Positions 54,992 to 63,917 of a stretch of 64,000 bases of DNA are shown piece after piece. The position numbers and the translations under genes are program-made. Position 1 is the stretch's first letter, and each line of letters opens with the position of its first letter. The stretch is from positions 62,001 through 126,000 of the forward strand of contig NZ_KB892707.1 of the NCBI RefSeq assembly GCF_000373925.1. The letters are read 5' to 3'. Below the pieces are notes generated by a model. The model was not told the origin of the DNA. It saw only the letters and a program-made list of their open reading frames with translations, and searched no databases. The DNA comes from Actinopolymorpha alba DSM 45243. GTDB taxonomy: Bacteria; Actinomycetota; Actinomycetes; Propionibacteriales; Actinopolymorphaceae.

Positions 54992-55207
54992 GTGATCTTC
55001 GTCGAGCTGATGTCCGAGGAGGGCGCCGCCGAGGTCGTGATCGAGTCCGGCCGAAACCTCACCGACCCAACTGCGGAGGCCGCGGAGCTCCAAGCGATAG
55101 GAGAGGTAATGACGAGACCGCTGTCACATTCGAAGGTCCGGGCGCTGGGCCCGGTCCTGCCTTCCACTGGTGGATCGATCGGACTGACTAGGAGTGACCA
55201 GGAATGA
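54992..55207 (+). CDS. Small ORF (71 aa) coupled to the carboxylesterase gene
   Basis: A short frame whose GTG start follows AAGGAG with an ideal 8-base spacing and whose TGA overlaps the esterase ATG (ATGA). The peptide begins MIFVELMSEEGAAEVVIESG and is acidic and soluble, with no signal peptide and no family I recognise. The good ribosome-binding site plus the exact stop-start overlap suggest that it is translated, either as a real small protein or as a leader that couples ribosomes into the esterase gene. Without homologues the call stays tentative. Confidence 0.45.
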   Translation: MIFVELMSEEGAAEVVIESGRNLTDPTAEAAELQAIGEVMTRPLSHSKVRALGPVLPSTGGSIGLTRSDQE

Positions 55208-56841
55208 CACCAATGCAGCGTCGTACCTTCCTGCTCTCGTCGTTGGCAGCCGGATTCGGCACCGTCGCCGGTGGTGGCCTTCCGGGCCTCGGCCCGGTCG
55301 CGTCCGCCGCCGGGCCGGTCAAGGCGAGGCCCGTGGACAGCGCGCCAGAGGTTCGGGTGGGGAGTGGCCGGCTGCGGGGTCGGATGGATCGGGGTGTGGC
55401 AGCGTTCCTCGGGATCCCGTACGCCGCCCCGCCTCTCGGGGCGTGCCGCATGCGGCCTCCAAAGCCGCCCGTGCGGTGGGAGGGCGTGCGCAGTGCTACC
55501 GAGTACGGGCCGACCTGCCCGAAATACATCCCCGATTCGGAGGACCCGGTGCTCTTCCCGGAGGTCGTGATCCCCGGCGATGAGTGCCTCAACCTCAACG
55601 TGTGGACCCCCGATCCCCGGGGATCCGGGTTGCCGGTAATGGTCTGGATTCACGGCGGCGAGTTCAGGAAGGGGTCCGGATCCGCCCCGCCTTACCGGGG
55701 GACCTCCTTCGCCCGCGATGGGATCGTGTGCGTCACAATCAACTACCGGCTCGGTGCGGAGGGCTTTCTCTACCTCGATGACGGCACCGCCAACCTGGGG
55801 TTGCTGGACCAGATCGCGGCGCTCGAGTGGGTCCAGGACAACATCGCCGCGTTCGGTGGCGATCCCGGGAAGGTGACCGTCGCCGGCCAGTCCGCCGGCG
55901 CCATGAGCATTACGACCCTCATGGCCATGCCCCGCGCACGGGGCCTGTTCCGCCGGGCAATCACCCAAAGCGGGGCGGCCGCCCAGACCCTCACGACCCA
56001 GGCCGCCGCAGACGTCACCTCGAGGCTGGCTGGGAGGCTCGGAGTTGCCCCGACCCGTAGCGCCTTCAGCGAGGTATCAGTCGGACGGCTCGCGCGGGAG
56101 GTGTCCGCCCTCGTCGATGAGGCCCAGAGCGGCTCCGATCCCTCCAAGTGGGGGGAAAGCCTCCCCTTCGCCCCAGTCGTTGACGGCGACACCCTCCCCG
56201 ACCACCCGCTCGACGCGTTGAGAGGGGGCGCCAGCAGCGACGTGCGGCTCCTGGCCGGGTGGAACCGGGACGACATCCGGATCGGCCTGGTCCCCAACGG
56301 CATGATCGACAGGCTCGACAGGCTCGACGAGACCGCCCTCGCCGCACTCGTGGGCGCCCTCGGCGCACCCGAGGGGACGGTCGAGCTCTACCGGGCAGCC
56401 CGGCCGGGAGCACCCAACGGGGACCTGGTCGCTGCCATGACCACCGACTGCTTCATTCGGATCCCGGCGATCCGGGTCGCCGAGGCACGCCTGGAGGCCC
56501 GCAGGCCCAACGGCAGACCCATCGGCAGGCCCAATACCTGGATGTACCGCTTCGACCACGAGTCGCCGAGCTTCGACGGCCGCCTCGGCGCCGCCCACGC
56601 GGTGGAGATCCCGTACGTGTTCGACCTCCTCGACGAGAAATCCGTGCGTGACCTCATCGGCGACCAACCACCACAGGTCGTCGCCAATACTGCCCACTGC
56701 GCCTGGGTCCGCTTCGTTGCCAACGGCGACCCGGGCTGGACCCGATACAACCTGGCCAACCGGCGCACCGCGCTGATCAACGAGCGAATCACCGTCGTCA
56801 ACGACCCAGACAGTGCCGAGCGCCAGGTGTGGGCCCGCTGA
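55204..56841 (+). CDS. Tat-exported type B carboxylesterase
   Basis: 545-residue alpha/beta-hydrolase of the cholinesterase-like family, exported by the Tat path: residues 1-37 hold QRRTFLLSS followed by a hydrophobic stretch ending ASAAG. The nucleophile is S230 in GQSAGAMS, the oxyanion-hole loop is HGGEF (150-154), and the His lies in AAHAVEIPYVF. Where the family usually has Glu in a NRDE-type motif this protein reads NRDDIR, so the acid of the triad may be Asp. ATG start coupled to the small ORF upstream. It might release the acid imported by TctABC from an ester outside the cell (speculative). Ends at a strong terminator. Confidence 0.9.
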   Translation: MTPMQRRTFLLSSLAAGFGTVAGGGLPGLGPVASAAGPVKARPVDSAPEVRVGSGRLRGRMDRGVAAFLGIPYAAPPLGACRMRPPKPPVRWEGVRSATEYGPTCPKYIPDSEDPVLFPEVVIPGDECLNLNVWTPDPRGSGLPVMVWIHGGEFRKGSGSAPPYRGTSFARDGIVCVTINYRLGAEGFLYLDDGTANLGLLDQIAALEWVQDNIAAFGGDPGKVTVAGQSAGAMSITTLMAMPRARGLFRRAITQSGAAAQTLTTQAAADVTSRLAGRLGVAPTRSAFSEVSVGRLAREVSALVDEAQSGSDPSKWGESLPFAPVVDGDTLPDHPLDALRGGASSDVRLLAGWNRDDIRIGLVPNGMIDRLDRLDETALAALVGALGAPEGTVELYRAARPGAPNGDLVAAMTTDCFIRIPAIRVAEARLEARRPNGRPIGRPNTWMYRFDHESPSFDGRLGAAHAVEIPYVFDLLDEKSVRDLIGDQPPQVVANTAHCAWVRFVANGDPGWTRYNLANRRTALINERITVVNDPDSAERQVWAR

Positions 56842-56901
56842 CGCTGATCGGGAGACGTCACTCGGTGTCAGCTGCGTGGTTCGACGAACGCCGCGAGGTC
56901 T

Positions 56902-56943
56902 GCGGCACGCCTGGATTTTCCAAGTGGAGTCCAGGCGTGCCGC
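56902..56943. terminator. Bidirectional terminator hairpin
   Basis: Perfect 14-bp arms GCGGCACGCCTGGA (56902-56915) and its complement (56930-56943) around a 14-base loop starting TTTTCC. It sits between the esterase end and the stop codon of the convergent MMPL gene (56946), so it can terminate both. Confidence 0.75.
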
Positions 56944-56945
56944 CT

Positions 56946-59207
56946 TTACCGGCGTTGTCGGCCATCCGCGAGACGTTCTGGAGGTATCGCTGATACCGAT
57001 CCGGCGCCCTGCGTCGCACTCCCGCCGGCGACATGCTGGACGGGCGGCTCTTCAGCGAGCCCGATCCGGGTGTGGAGCCGGCGGAGTGGTCCGGGCGCCC
57101 ACCAGTTCGCCCGGCCGGCCAGGCGCATGAACGCCGGCACGAGCACGCCCCGGATCAGGGTGGCGTCCACGATCACCGCGAGCGCCATCCCGATACCGAG
57201 CTGCTGCAGGAAGACCACCCGGCCAGTGGCGTACGCGGCGAACGACACGGCGAGGATGGCCGCCGCCGCGGTGACCAGCGGCGCGCTCCGGGCGATGCCG
57301 AGCGGCACGGACCCGACCGCGTCACCGGTGCGGTCGTACTCCTCCTTGATCCGGGACAGCAGGAAGACCTCATAGTCCATGGACAGGCCGTAGGCGATAC
57401 AGAACATCAGGATCGGAATGCTCGGCTCGATGGAGCCGGTCGGCGTGAAGCCGAGGAGGCCGGCGAGATTGCCCTCCTGGAAGACGAAGACGAGGGCACC
57501 GAACATCACCGACAGGCTCAGGCCGTTGAGCACCGACGCCTTCAGAGGCGCGACCACGCTTCCGGTCATGAGGTAGAGCACGACGAACGTCACCACCACG
57601 ATCAGCCCGCCGATGAGGGGAAGCCGGCTGGTCACACCGTCGCGGTAGTCGGTGAGCTCGGCGGGGTAGCCGCCGACCAGCACCTCGAACGGCGCCGGCA
57701 CCGCCCGCACGTCGCGGACCAGTCCGGTCGCGTCGGCCTCGAGGCGTTCCGAGGACGGTACGACAGACAGCCAGGTGGCGGCGCCCTCGCCGGTGAATCT
57801 CGCGCCGTCTGGCCCCTCCACCCGCTGCCCACCCACGTAGGAGCCGGCGGCGGAGTCCACCCGCACCACACCGCGCAGGCGCGAGAGGTCCGCGGCGTAC
57901 GTGCCGGCAGCGGTGGCGTCCCCGTCCGGTGCGACCACCTGGATCGCGTCAGCCTCCTCTTGCGTGAAGCCGGCCCTGACCTGGTCGTACATCTGACGCG
58001 CCGGCGCCGAGCTCGGCAGGACCCGGTCGTCGGGCAGCCCGAAACGCACGTCGAGAAACGGCGAACCAAGCAGCAGCAGGACCGCGAGCGCCGCACCCCC
58101 GAGCAGGACCGGCCGGCGCATCACCTGGGTGGCCGTACGAAACCAGAAGCTCGCGGTCTCGTCCCGCGTCTGGACCCGTCCGCGACCAGCTACCGCACGT
58201 GGCGCGACCCGGTGGCCGAGCAGCGTCAGAGCCGCCGGCAGGATGACTGTCGCGCCGATCACCGCGGCGATGACGACGGCGATCCCGGCGTACGCGAACG
58301 AACTCAGGAACGGGAACGGGAAGGCGAACAGCACCGCGAGCGAGGCCGCCACCGTGCCACCGCTGAAGAGGACGGTACGCCCGGCGCTGCGGATGGTCCG
58401 GCGTACCGCGTCGGGCACAGCGGCGCCGGCGTGCAGCTCCTCCCGGAACCTGAAGGTGACGAAGAGTCCGTAGTCGACGCCGAGTCCGATGCCCATGACG
58501 AGGGCGATGTTGGACGCGAACGTCGACACGTCGGCGAAGCCGAGGACGCCGCGCAGGATGGCCAGCGAACCCACCACGGCGAAGAGACCGATGCCGACCG
58601 TGACCAGGGCAGCGGCCAGTCGCCGGTAGACCCACCACAGCAGGAGGAGTACGGCCGGAATGACGATGAGCTCGGCCCGGAGGAAGTCGGCGCGGGCTTG
58701 TTCCATGACCTGCCGGAACACCTCGTCGCCGCCACCGACCTCGACCTTGATGGTGGCGTCCTCGCGGGTGAACTCGGGGGCCAGGGCAGGGAGGACGGCG
58801 CGGCGTACCTCGTTGGCGTCGCCCGGCACCCACGCGAGCACCATCGCCTGGCGGGCGTTCTCGCCGCGGAGGGTGTCGGCGTGGCCGCGCGACCAGTACG
58901 ACCAGGCGTCACGAACGCCCGGATAGGCGGCGAGCTCGCGGGTCAGCGCCTGGCCCGCGGCCGCGACGTAGGGACTGTCAACCGTGCCTTGCCGGGCGGT
59001 CACGAGCAGGGCGACGTTCGGGCTGCCGGTGTCGAACTCGCGGGCGAGGACGTCGCGGGCGCGCATCGACTCCGAGCCGGGCGCCTCGAAACGGTTGAGG
59101 GAGAGCAGGTTGATGGTGCCCGCGCCGACGGCACCGGCCAGGACGGTGACGAGGAGGCTCGCCACGACGATCCAGGCTGGCCTGCGGGTGACGAGTCTTC
59201 CGAGCAT
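56946..59207 (-). CDS. MMPL/RND-family membrane transporter
   Basis: Twelve-helix exporter of 753 residues in two repeated halves. Signature stretches are GIGLGVDYGLFVTFRFREEL in the first half and FCIAYGLSMDYEVFLLSRIKEEYD in the second, each with the proton-relay Asp-Tyr pair. Large extracytoplasmic loops follow helices 1 and 7. The ATG at 59207 has AGGAGAC upstream; a longer reading would cross the operators. MMPL proteins export lipids, siderophores or drugs; the substrate here is unknown. Regulated most likely by the divergent TetR-type gene. Confidence 0.92.
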   Translation of the reverse strand: MLGRLVTRRPAWIVVASLLVTVLAGAVGAGTINLLSLNRFEAPGSESMRARDVLAREFDTGSPNVALLVTARQGTVDSPYVAAAGQALTRELAAYPGVRDAWSYWSRGHADTLRGENARQAMVLAWVPGDANEVRRAVLPALAPEFTREDATIKVEVGGGDEVFRQVMEQARADFLRAELIVIPAVLLLLWWVYRRLAAALVTVGIGLFAVVGSLAILRGVLGFADVSTFASNIALVMGIGLGVDYGLFVTFRFREELHAGAAVPDAVRRTIRSAGRTVLFSGGTVAASLAVLFAFPFPFLSSFAYAGIAVVIAAVIGATVILPAALTLLGHRVAPRAVAGRGRVQTRDETASFWFRTATQVMRRPVLLGGAALAVLLLLGSPFLDVRFGLPDDRVLPSSAPARQMYDQVRAGFTQEEADAIQVVAPDGDATAAGTYAADLSRLRGVVRVDSAAGSYVGGQRVEGPDGARFTGEGAATWLSVVPSSERLEADATGLVRDVRAVPAPFEVLVGGYPAELTDYRDGVTSRLPLIGGLIVVVTFVVLYLMTGSVVAPLKASVLNGLSLSVMFGALVFVFQEGNLAGLLGFTPTGSIEPSIPILMFCIAYGLSMDYEVFLLSRIKEEYDRTGDAVGSVPLGIARSAPLVTAAAAILAVSFAAYATGRVVFLQQLGIGMALAVIVDATLIRGVLVPAFMRLAGRANWWAPGPLRRLHTRIGLAEEPPVQHVAGGSATQGAGSVSAIPPERLADGRQRR

Positions 59208-59237
59208 GCTGTCTCCTGCTAGATTTTTGCGAGCAAA

Positions 59238-59281
59238 GAGTCGCGTTTCGACTCGCGGCCAGAATACGAGTGATTGCTCGC
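59238..59281. promoter_or_regulatory. Candidate TetR operators between the MMPL and TetR genes
   Basis: GAGTCG-CGTTT-CGACTC (59238-59254) is a clean inverted repeat. A weaker one, CGAG-TGATTG-CTCG, follows at 59267-59280. GCGAGCAA at 59229-59236 is also mirrored at 59274-59281. These lie in the 154-bp divergent gap, in the right place for a TetR dimer to block both promoters. Confidence 0.55.
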
Positions 59282-59361
59282 ATTCGGCAAGCGTTCGTCG
59301 AACCACGCGTATTGGCGGTTGGCGGCTGTAGGGGCTGGCGCACGTCTGGAGGTGGAGAGCG

Positions 59362-60003
59362 TTGGATGCGGTGAAGGGCGACCAACGTGGTGAGGAAGGG
59401 CCCCGGCCACGGCGCCGGCAGGCGCGCGGCGAGCGGCGGATGGTCGAGATCCTCGACGCCTCGGCCGGTGTCTTCGCCAGGGTCGGCTACGAGCACGCCA
59501 CCACCAACGCGATCGCCGCGGCGGCGGGCATCTCGCCCGGCTCGCTGTATCAGTTCTTTCCCAACAAGGAGGCGATCGCGCAGGCCCTCGCCGATCGCTT
59601 CGCCGTCCAGATGCGCGCCGCCCACGAAGACGCGTTCGACTCGATCGACTTCGCGTCCCTCACCTTCCACGAACTCCTCGACCAGGTGGTCGACCCGATC
59701 GTGGCGTTCAATCTGGCCAACCCTGGTTTCAAGGCGATCTTCGCCCGCCCCGACATGCCGGCCGGTCTCGCGAGCGCGGCCCAGCCGATCCAGGCGGCGC
59801 TGCTCGGCCGGGTCGAGGCGCTGATCGCGTCTCGGGCGCCGGGGTTGCCGCCCGACGAGCGCGCCCGGACCGCGCGGGTCAGCGTCCAGATCTTCCAGGC
59901 GATGGTGCCGATGGTGGTCGCGGTCGACGAGGACGAGCGACCGAAGGTGATCGGGGAACTCAAGAAGGTGCTGAGCGGCTACCTCGCCCCGATCATCGGC
60001 TAG
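59362..60003 (+). CDS. TetR-family transcriptional regulator
   Basis: 213-residue repressor. The N-terminal HTH reads ATTNAIAAAAGISPGSLYQFFPNKEAIAQAL, and the C-terminal domain forms a ligand pocket (DPIVAFNLANPGFKAIFARPDMP). The start is TTG at 59362 behind GGAGGTGGAGAG; the Arg-rich stretch PRPRRRQARGERR before the HTH is unconserved. It is divergent from the MMPL exporter, so it probably derepresses the exporter when its ligand binds. Convergent with the MFS gene, with 46 bp between the stops. Confidence 0.9.
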   Translation: MDAVKGDQRGEEGPRPRRRQARGERRMVEILDASAGVFARVGYEHATTNAIAAAAGISPGSLYQFFPNKEAIAQALADRFAVQMRAAHEDAFDSIDFASLTFHELLDQVVDPIVAFNLANPGFKAIFARPDMPAGLASAAQPIQAALLGRVEALIASRAPGLPPDERARTARVSVQIFQAMVPMVVAVDEDERPKVIGELKKVLSGYLAPIIG

Positions 60004-60049
60004 AGGCCTTTCCCCGGCGTGTCTGCTCCAGCAGCGATCCGATCAACAG

Positions 60050-61531
60050 TTAGCGACCTCTCGGCGCTGTGTCTGCTGATCTGGGGAGCCAGCGAAGAGC
60101 GACGATGCCGAGCGCCAGGTGAAGGAGGCTGGCCACGGCGGCGGCCACGTGCAGGCCGGTGACGAAGGCTGCCCTCGCATCTTCGACGACGGGGGCCGCT
60201 AGTTCTGGGAGCTGGAGCGTCTCGTCGAGGGTGGGTGCGAGCTCGGGGCCCTGGAGTCGGAAGATCAATGCGGCGAGTGAGCCGAGCAGTGCGATGCCGA
60301 GGGCGTTGCCGATCTCGTTGCTGGTCTCGGCGATCGCCCCTGCTGAGCCGGCTCGTGCGGCCGGAACGGCGCCGACGGCGGTGTCGGCGACGACGGCGAA
60401 GGAGATGCCGTAGCCGATGCCTGCGATGGTCGTGGAGGCGATGTACCAACCGATCCCGCCGGCGATCGTGGTCGGGAGAAGGAAGAGCAGTCCGGTCGCG
60501 ATGGAGAAATGGCAGACGATCAGTGCGGCTCGCTTGCCGATGCGATCGACCACAACCGGCGTCACGATGCACGTGGTGGTGAGCGCCACGGCCCCAGGTA
60601 ACGCAAGGAGCGCGGCCCGCAGGATTGGGAGGTCGAGGACGGACTGGAGGTAGATGCCTGCCAGGTAGGCCGCCGCGGACCACGCGGCCAATGGCAGCAG
60701 ACCGGTGATGACCGCGACTGTGAAGACGCGGTCGCGGAAGAGCGAGAAGTCCATCAGCGGATGCTCCAGCGCCCGCTGTCGCCGAGCGAACCACACGAGC
60801 AGCGCTGCACCTGCCAGCCATGCAAGCACGGGAATTACCGAGAGACCTTCGGCCGCAGCGTGCTTGAGGCCGAAGACAGTGAGCAGAAGGCCGACCGCGG
60901 AGGTCACAACACTGACGACGTCGACCCGGCCCGGTCGAGTCGCGCGTACTTCGCCGAGTAGTGCCGGTGCGAAGATCAGGAACAGAGCGATGACGGGAAG
61001 GTTGACCAAGAAGACCGATCCCCACCAGAACCGTTCGAGCAGCATGCCACCAACGACCGGGCCGATCGCGAACCCGGCGGCGAATGCCGCGGCGAAGATA
61101 CCGATGGCCTGCGCCCGTCGCCGCGGGTCTGAGAACAGCTCGCTCAGCACCGCCAGGGCCGACGGCAGCAGCGTCGCCCCGGCGATCCCCATGAGTGCAC
61201 GGGCGGCGAGGAGAAGCTCCGGACTGGGGGCGAATGCTGCTGCTGCGGACCCGATGCCGAAGATCGTCGCGCCAAGCATGAGTAGCTTCAGCCGGCCGTA
61301 CCGGTCGCCGATGTTGCCGAATGCGATGAGCAGGGAGCCGACGGCGAAGCCGTAGATGTCCAGGATCCACAGCGCCTGGTCTGCGGTTGGCGTGAGGGCT
61401 TGGCTGATTCGGGGCATTGCCAGGAACAGGATCGACCCGTCCAGAGACACCAGCAGTACGGGCCCAAGGACCACCAGGAGTCCGAGCCAGGCACGTAGAC
61501 CGGGTGAGTTCTTCGCGTGCTGTTGAGACAT
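60050..61531 (-). CDS. MFS drug exporter, DHA2 family
   Basis: 493-residue exporter with about 14 hydrophobic segments. Landmarks are LVSLDGSILFLAMPRISQAL, GNIGDRYGRLKLLMLGA, ARALMGIAGATLLPSALAVL and AIGPVVGGMLLERFWWGSVFLVNLP. The ATG at 61531 (MSQQHAKNS) is preferred; the longer reading covers the divergent regulator's promoter. It resembles SmvA/QacA-type transporters for methyl viologen or quaternary ammonium compounds. Divergent from an XRE/MmyB-like regulator, its likely controller. Confidence 0.9.
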   Translation of the reverse strand: MSQQHAKNSPGLRAWLGLLVVLGPVLLVSLDGSILFLAMPRISQALTPTADQALWILDIYGFAVGSLLIAFGNIGDRYGRLKLLMLGATIFGIGSAAAAFAPSPELLLAARALMGIAGATLLPSALAVLSELFSDPRRRAQAIGIFAAAFAAGFAIGPVVGGMLLERFWWGSVFLVNLPVIALFLIFAPALLGEVRATRPGRVDVVSVVTSAVGLLLTVFGLKHAAAEGLSVIPVLAWLAGAALLVWFARRQRALEHPLMDFSLFRDRVFTVAVITGLLPLAAWSAAAYLAGIYLQSVLDLPILRAALLALPGAVALTTTCIVTPVVVDRIGKRAALIVCHFSIATGLLFLLPTTIAGGIGWYIASTTIAGIGYGISFAVVADTAVGAVPAARAGSAGAIAETSNEIGNALGIALLGSLAALIFRLQGPELAPTLDETLQLPELAAPVVEDARAAFVTGLHVAAAVASLLHLALGIVALRWLPRSADTAPRGR

Positions 61532-61577
61532 GCCGTCCACGTTCCGGCGCGTCCCGTTCAGCAGCCATCCCTCTGCT

Positions 61578-61591
61578 CTGGGTATACCCAG
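61578..61591. promoter_or_regulatory. Perfect 14-bp palindrome in the MFS/XRE divergent gap
   Basis: CTGGGTATACCCAG lies roughly midway between the two start codons (61531 and 61635). Its TATACC centre could double as part of a -10 box. A likely operator for the adjacent XRE-type regulator. Confidence 0.6.
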
Positions 61592-61634
61592 CAGGTGCAC
61601 CCACGCGCATGCCGGGCGGCTTACGCTCGATGTC

Positions 61635-62504
61635 GTGGAGAGCCTTGGAGCGTTCTTGAAGAGCCGTCGTGATCGGATCACGCCAGCCGAGATCGGGCTA
61701 CGCACCTACGGGACCGCTCGAAGGGTGCCGGGCTTGCGACGGGAAGAGCTCGCCCAGCTCGCAGGAGTGAGCGCGGGCTACTACACGCGCCTGGAGCAGG
61801 GACAGGCAGACACCGCCTCCGAGCAGGTTCTCAACGCCCTCGCAAGGGTGCTGCAACTCGATGAGATCGAGACCTCACACCTGCACAACCTCGCGCGACA
61901 GCCCTGCAACCCCGGACTATCCGAGCCACCCCAGGAGGCACCGCATCCACGCGTCCTCGCACTCCTGGAGTCCCTTGACGACGCAACACCGGCGATCGTC
62001 TTGGGCCGCCGAGGAGATGTGCTCGCATGGAACCGCACCGGCCACGCACTCATCGCCGAGCACCTTGCCTTCGACGCGCCACAGGAGTCAGCACGCCGTC
62101 CTTCCATCCCACGGATGTTCTTCGTCGACCCGCTCACCCGCGACCTACACCGCAACTGGGACGAACTCGCCCGCGTCCACGTCGCCTACCTCCGACTCAC
62201 CGCCGGCCGATTCCCCACCGACGCACGGCTGGCCGAACTGATCGGGGAGCTCACGATGCGAAGCGACGAGTTCGCGACCATGTGGGCAACGGGCGAAGTC
62301 GCTGATTGCACTGTCGGAGATATGCACCTGGAGCATCCCACTGTTGGTGCGGCGAGCGTCGCGTACCAGGTCTGGCTTCAGCCCGACAGCCCCGACCACC
62401 GGCTCGAGATCTACACCCCCAACGACACGAGCTCTGCAGACGCATTGCGAGTCCTGACTCATCAGGACTCAATGCCAGACTCCACCGCCATCCGACAACA
62501 CTGA
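61635..62504 (+). CDS. XRE-family regulator with MmyB-like ligand domain
   Basis: 289-residue regulator. The N-terminal helix-turn-helix_31 region reads LGAFLKSRRDRITP then VPGLRREELAQLAGVSAGYYTRLEQGQ, followed by an MmyB-like PAS-type domain (DDATPAIVLGRRGDVLAWNRTGHALI) that in relatives binds fatty acids. I use the GTG at 61635, since the ~35 residues upstream are unconserved. It probably represses the divergent MFS exporter through the 14-bp palindrome. This regulator class next to an exporter or oxidoreductase is frequent in actinobacteria. Confidence 0.88.
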   Translation: MESLGAFLKSRRDRITPAEIGLRTYGTARRVPGLRREELAQLAGVSAGYYTRLEQGQADTASEQVLNALARVLQLDEIETSHLHNLARQPCNPGLSEPPQEAPHPRVLALLESLDDATPAIVLGRRGDVLAWNRTGHALIAEHLAFDAPQESARRPSIPRMFFVDPLTRDLHRNWDELARVHVAYLRLTAGRFPTDARLAELIGELTMRSDEFATMWATGEVADCTVGDMHLEHPTVGAASVAYQVWLQPDSPDHRLEIYTPNDTSSADALRVLTHQDSMPDSTAIRQH

Positions 62505-62567
62505 GCCCCGGCGGCGCGTGAGATGCCTCCCGGTCCGGCGTCACGAATGTCCTGCCCCGCAACAGTT

Positions 62568-62623
62568 AGAGGCTCCGGCAACAGGGAAGTCGCGGGCTGC
62601 GCGGCCCTATTGCCGGAGCCTCT
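62568..62623. terminator. Bidirectional terminator hairpin
   Basis: Perfect 14-bp arms AGAGGCTCCGGCAA (62568-62581) and TTGCCGGAGCCTCT (62610-62623) with a 28-base loop. The right arm touches the ecfT stop codon, and the XRE-type gene ends 64 bp to the left, so it serves both convergent units. Confidence 0.75.
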
Positions 62624-63246
62624 CAGTCGTCGAGGCCACGGGCGGTGAGCGCTTCGCCGACCGCATCAGCCTTCTTCAGCAGGCGGATGACGAGGGGTAC
62701 GACGAGCGCGGTTGGGCTGCGTTCGAGACCGCGGGCGCGCTGGGCTTCCCGGGTCTCCGCGTACGTCTGCGCGACCATGGGCACGCAGCGGACGGTGAGC
62801 GCCAGCACCAACGCCACTCGCGTGGGGCTCACACCGATGCGGGCGAAGGGACGCAGCACTGATTCGAAGCTGTCCAGCATCGCCGACACCCGGGTCGTGA
62901 GCGTCACCAGCGCGGCCAGCGTCACGAGCAGGATCAGCTGGCCCACCACGATGGTCCCGCGTTCCCAACCCGCCGTCACCCACTGGAACGCCAGGAGCGG
63001 ACCCGCGAACCACAGCACCGGTCGCACCTGCCTGAGCACCACCCGCCACGGAATGCCTGCCGCCGCCGTGACGACCATCGTGACCGCCGCCGCGATGCCG
63101 ACGGCGGGTACGGCGGAGATGCGGAGCATGACGACGGCCGCGACCGCGAGACCGGCCAGCTTCGCCCCGGCCGGTGCCCGATGCAGGAACGACCCGCCCG
63201 GCTGATAGAGCCCGAGCCCGAGCGACTGCCCGACCGAGGAGTTCAT
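62623..63246 (-). CDS. ECF transporter transmembrane protein (EcfT/BioN-like)
   Basis: Scaffold membrane subunit of an energy-coupling-factor vitamin importer, 207 residues with four to five helices. The cytoplasmic coupling motifs are ETREAQRARGLER, the first Ala-Arg-Gly type signature, and VGEALTARGLDD at the C-terminus, the second. It starts MNSSVGQSLGLGLYQPG and overlaps the ATPase gene by four bases. The length and the pairing with a single ATPase fit the BioMNY type (biotin uptake), but substrate assignment needs the S component, which lies largely outside the window. Confidence 0.88.
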   Translation of the reverse strand: MNSSVGQSLGLGLYQPGGSFLHRAPAGAKLAGLAVAAVVMLRISAVPAVGIAAAVTMVVTAAAGIPWRVVLRQVRPVLWFAGPLLAFQWVTAGWERGTIVVGQLILLVTLAALVTLTTRVSAMLDSFESVLRPFARIGVSPTRVALVLALTVRCVPMVAQTYAETREAQRARGLERSPTALVVPLVIRLLKKADAVGEALTARGLDD

Positions 63247-63917
63247 GCGAGCAGCTTCCGGTACGCCGCGACCGCGCCGGCCGGGTCCGCGTCGGCCGCG
63301 AGCCGCCCTTCGTGGATCACCAGGACGCGTTCGAATCCGGCCAGCAGATCGAGGTGGTGCGTCACGAGAACGACCTGCTGGGGGAGTTCGGCCAGCAGGC
63401 CGGTGACCATGGCGGCGTTGCGGAGGTCGAGCAGGGTCGTCGGCTCGTCGCACACCAGGATGCTCGGCTCGGTGGCCAGCACACCGGCAATAGCGAGCAG
63501 CTGCTTCTCCCCACCGGAGAGCAGATGGGCGGGGTGGTCGGCGTACTCCGCGAGGCCGTACCGCCGGAGCGCATCCTCCACGCGCCGCGCCACCTCGACC
63601 CGGGAGAGGCCTAGGCGACGCAGCCCGAACGCGACGTCCTCCGCGACCGTCGGCATCACGATCTGCGCGTCCGGATCGGTGAAGACGAACCCCACCTGCC
63701 GGCGTACCTCCCGCCCATCCGTCCGGGTGTTGAACCCGCCGACCTCGACCACCCCTTCGCTGGGGATGACCAGGCCGTTGAGCAGCCGGGCGAACGTCGA
63801 CTTGCCCGAGCCGTTCGCACCGATCACCCCGACCCGGCGTTCGGTGAGGTCGACGTCGATCCCGCACAGCACGTCCCGCGTGGCGTACCGATGGCTCACG
63901 CCGCGAAGCCGGATCAT
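63243..63917 (-). CDS. ECF transporter ATP-binding protein (EcfA/BioM-like)
   Basis: ABC ATPase of 224 residues energising the ECF importer. Walker A GANGSGKST, Q-loop region VFTDPDAQIVMPTVAEDVAFG, signature LLSGGEKQLLAIAGVLA, Walker B ILVCDEPTTLLD and the switch His in LVTHHLDLL. A single small ATPase gene (no EcfA2) between an upstream reading frame and ecfT is the bioY-bioM-bioN layout. Its ATG overlaps the upstream stop as ATGA. Confidence 0.92.
   Translation of the reverse strand: MIRLRGVSHRYATRDVLCGIDVDLTERRVGVIGANGSGKSTFARLLNGLVIPSEGVVEVGGFNTRTDGREVRRQVGFVFTDPDAQIVMPTVAEDVAFGLRRLGLSRVEVARRVEDALRRYGLAEYADHPAHLLSGGEKQLLAIAGVLATEPSILVCDEPTTLLDLRNAAMVTGLLAELPQQVVLVTHHLDLLAGFERVLVIHEGRLAADADPAGAVAAYRKLLA

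Noticed and set aside
54580-55968. Minus-strand 462-codon frame covering the gap before the esterase
   Set aside because: Runs antisense through the esterase's conserved N-terminal region and has no recognisable domain; considered as a transposase remnant but no DDE or HTH motif is visible.
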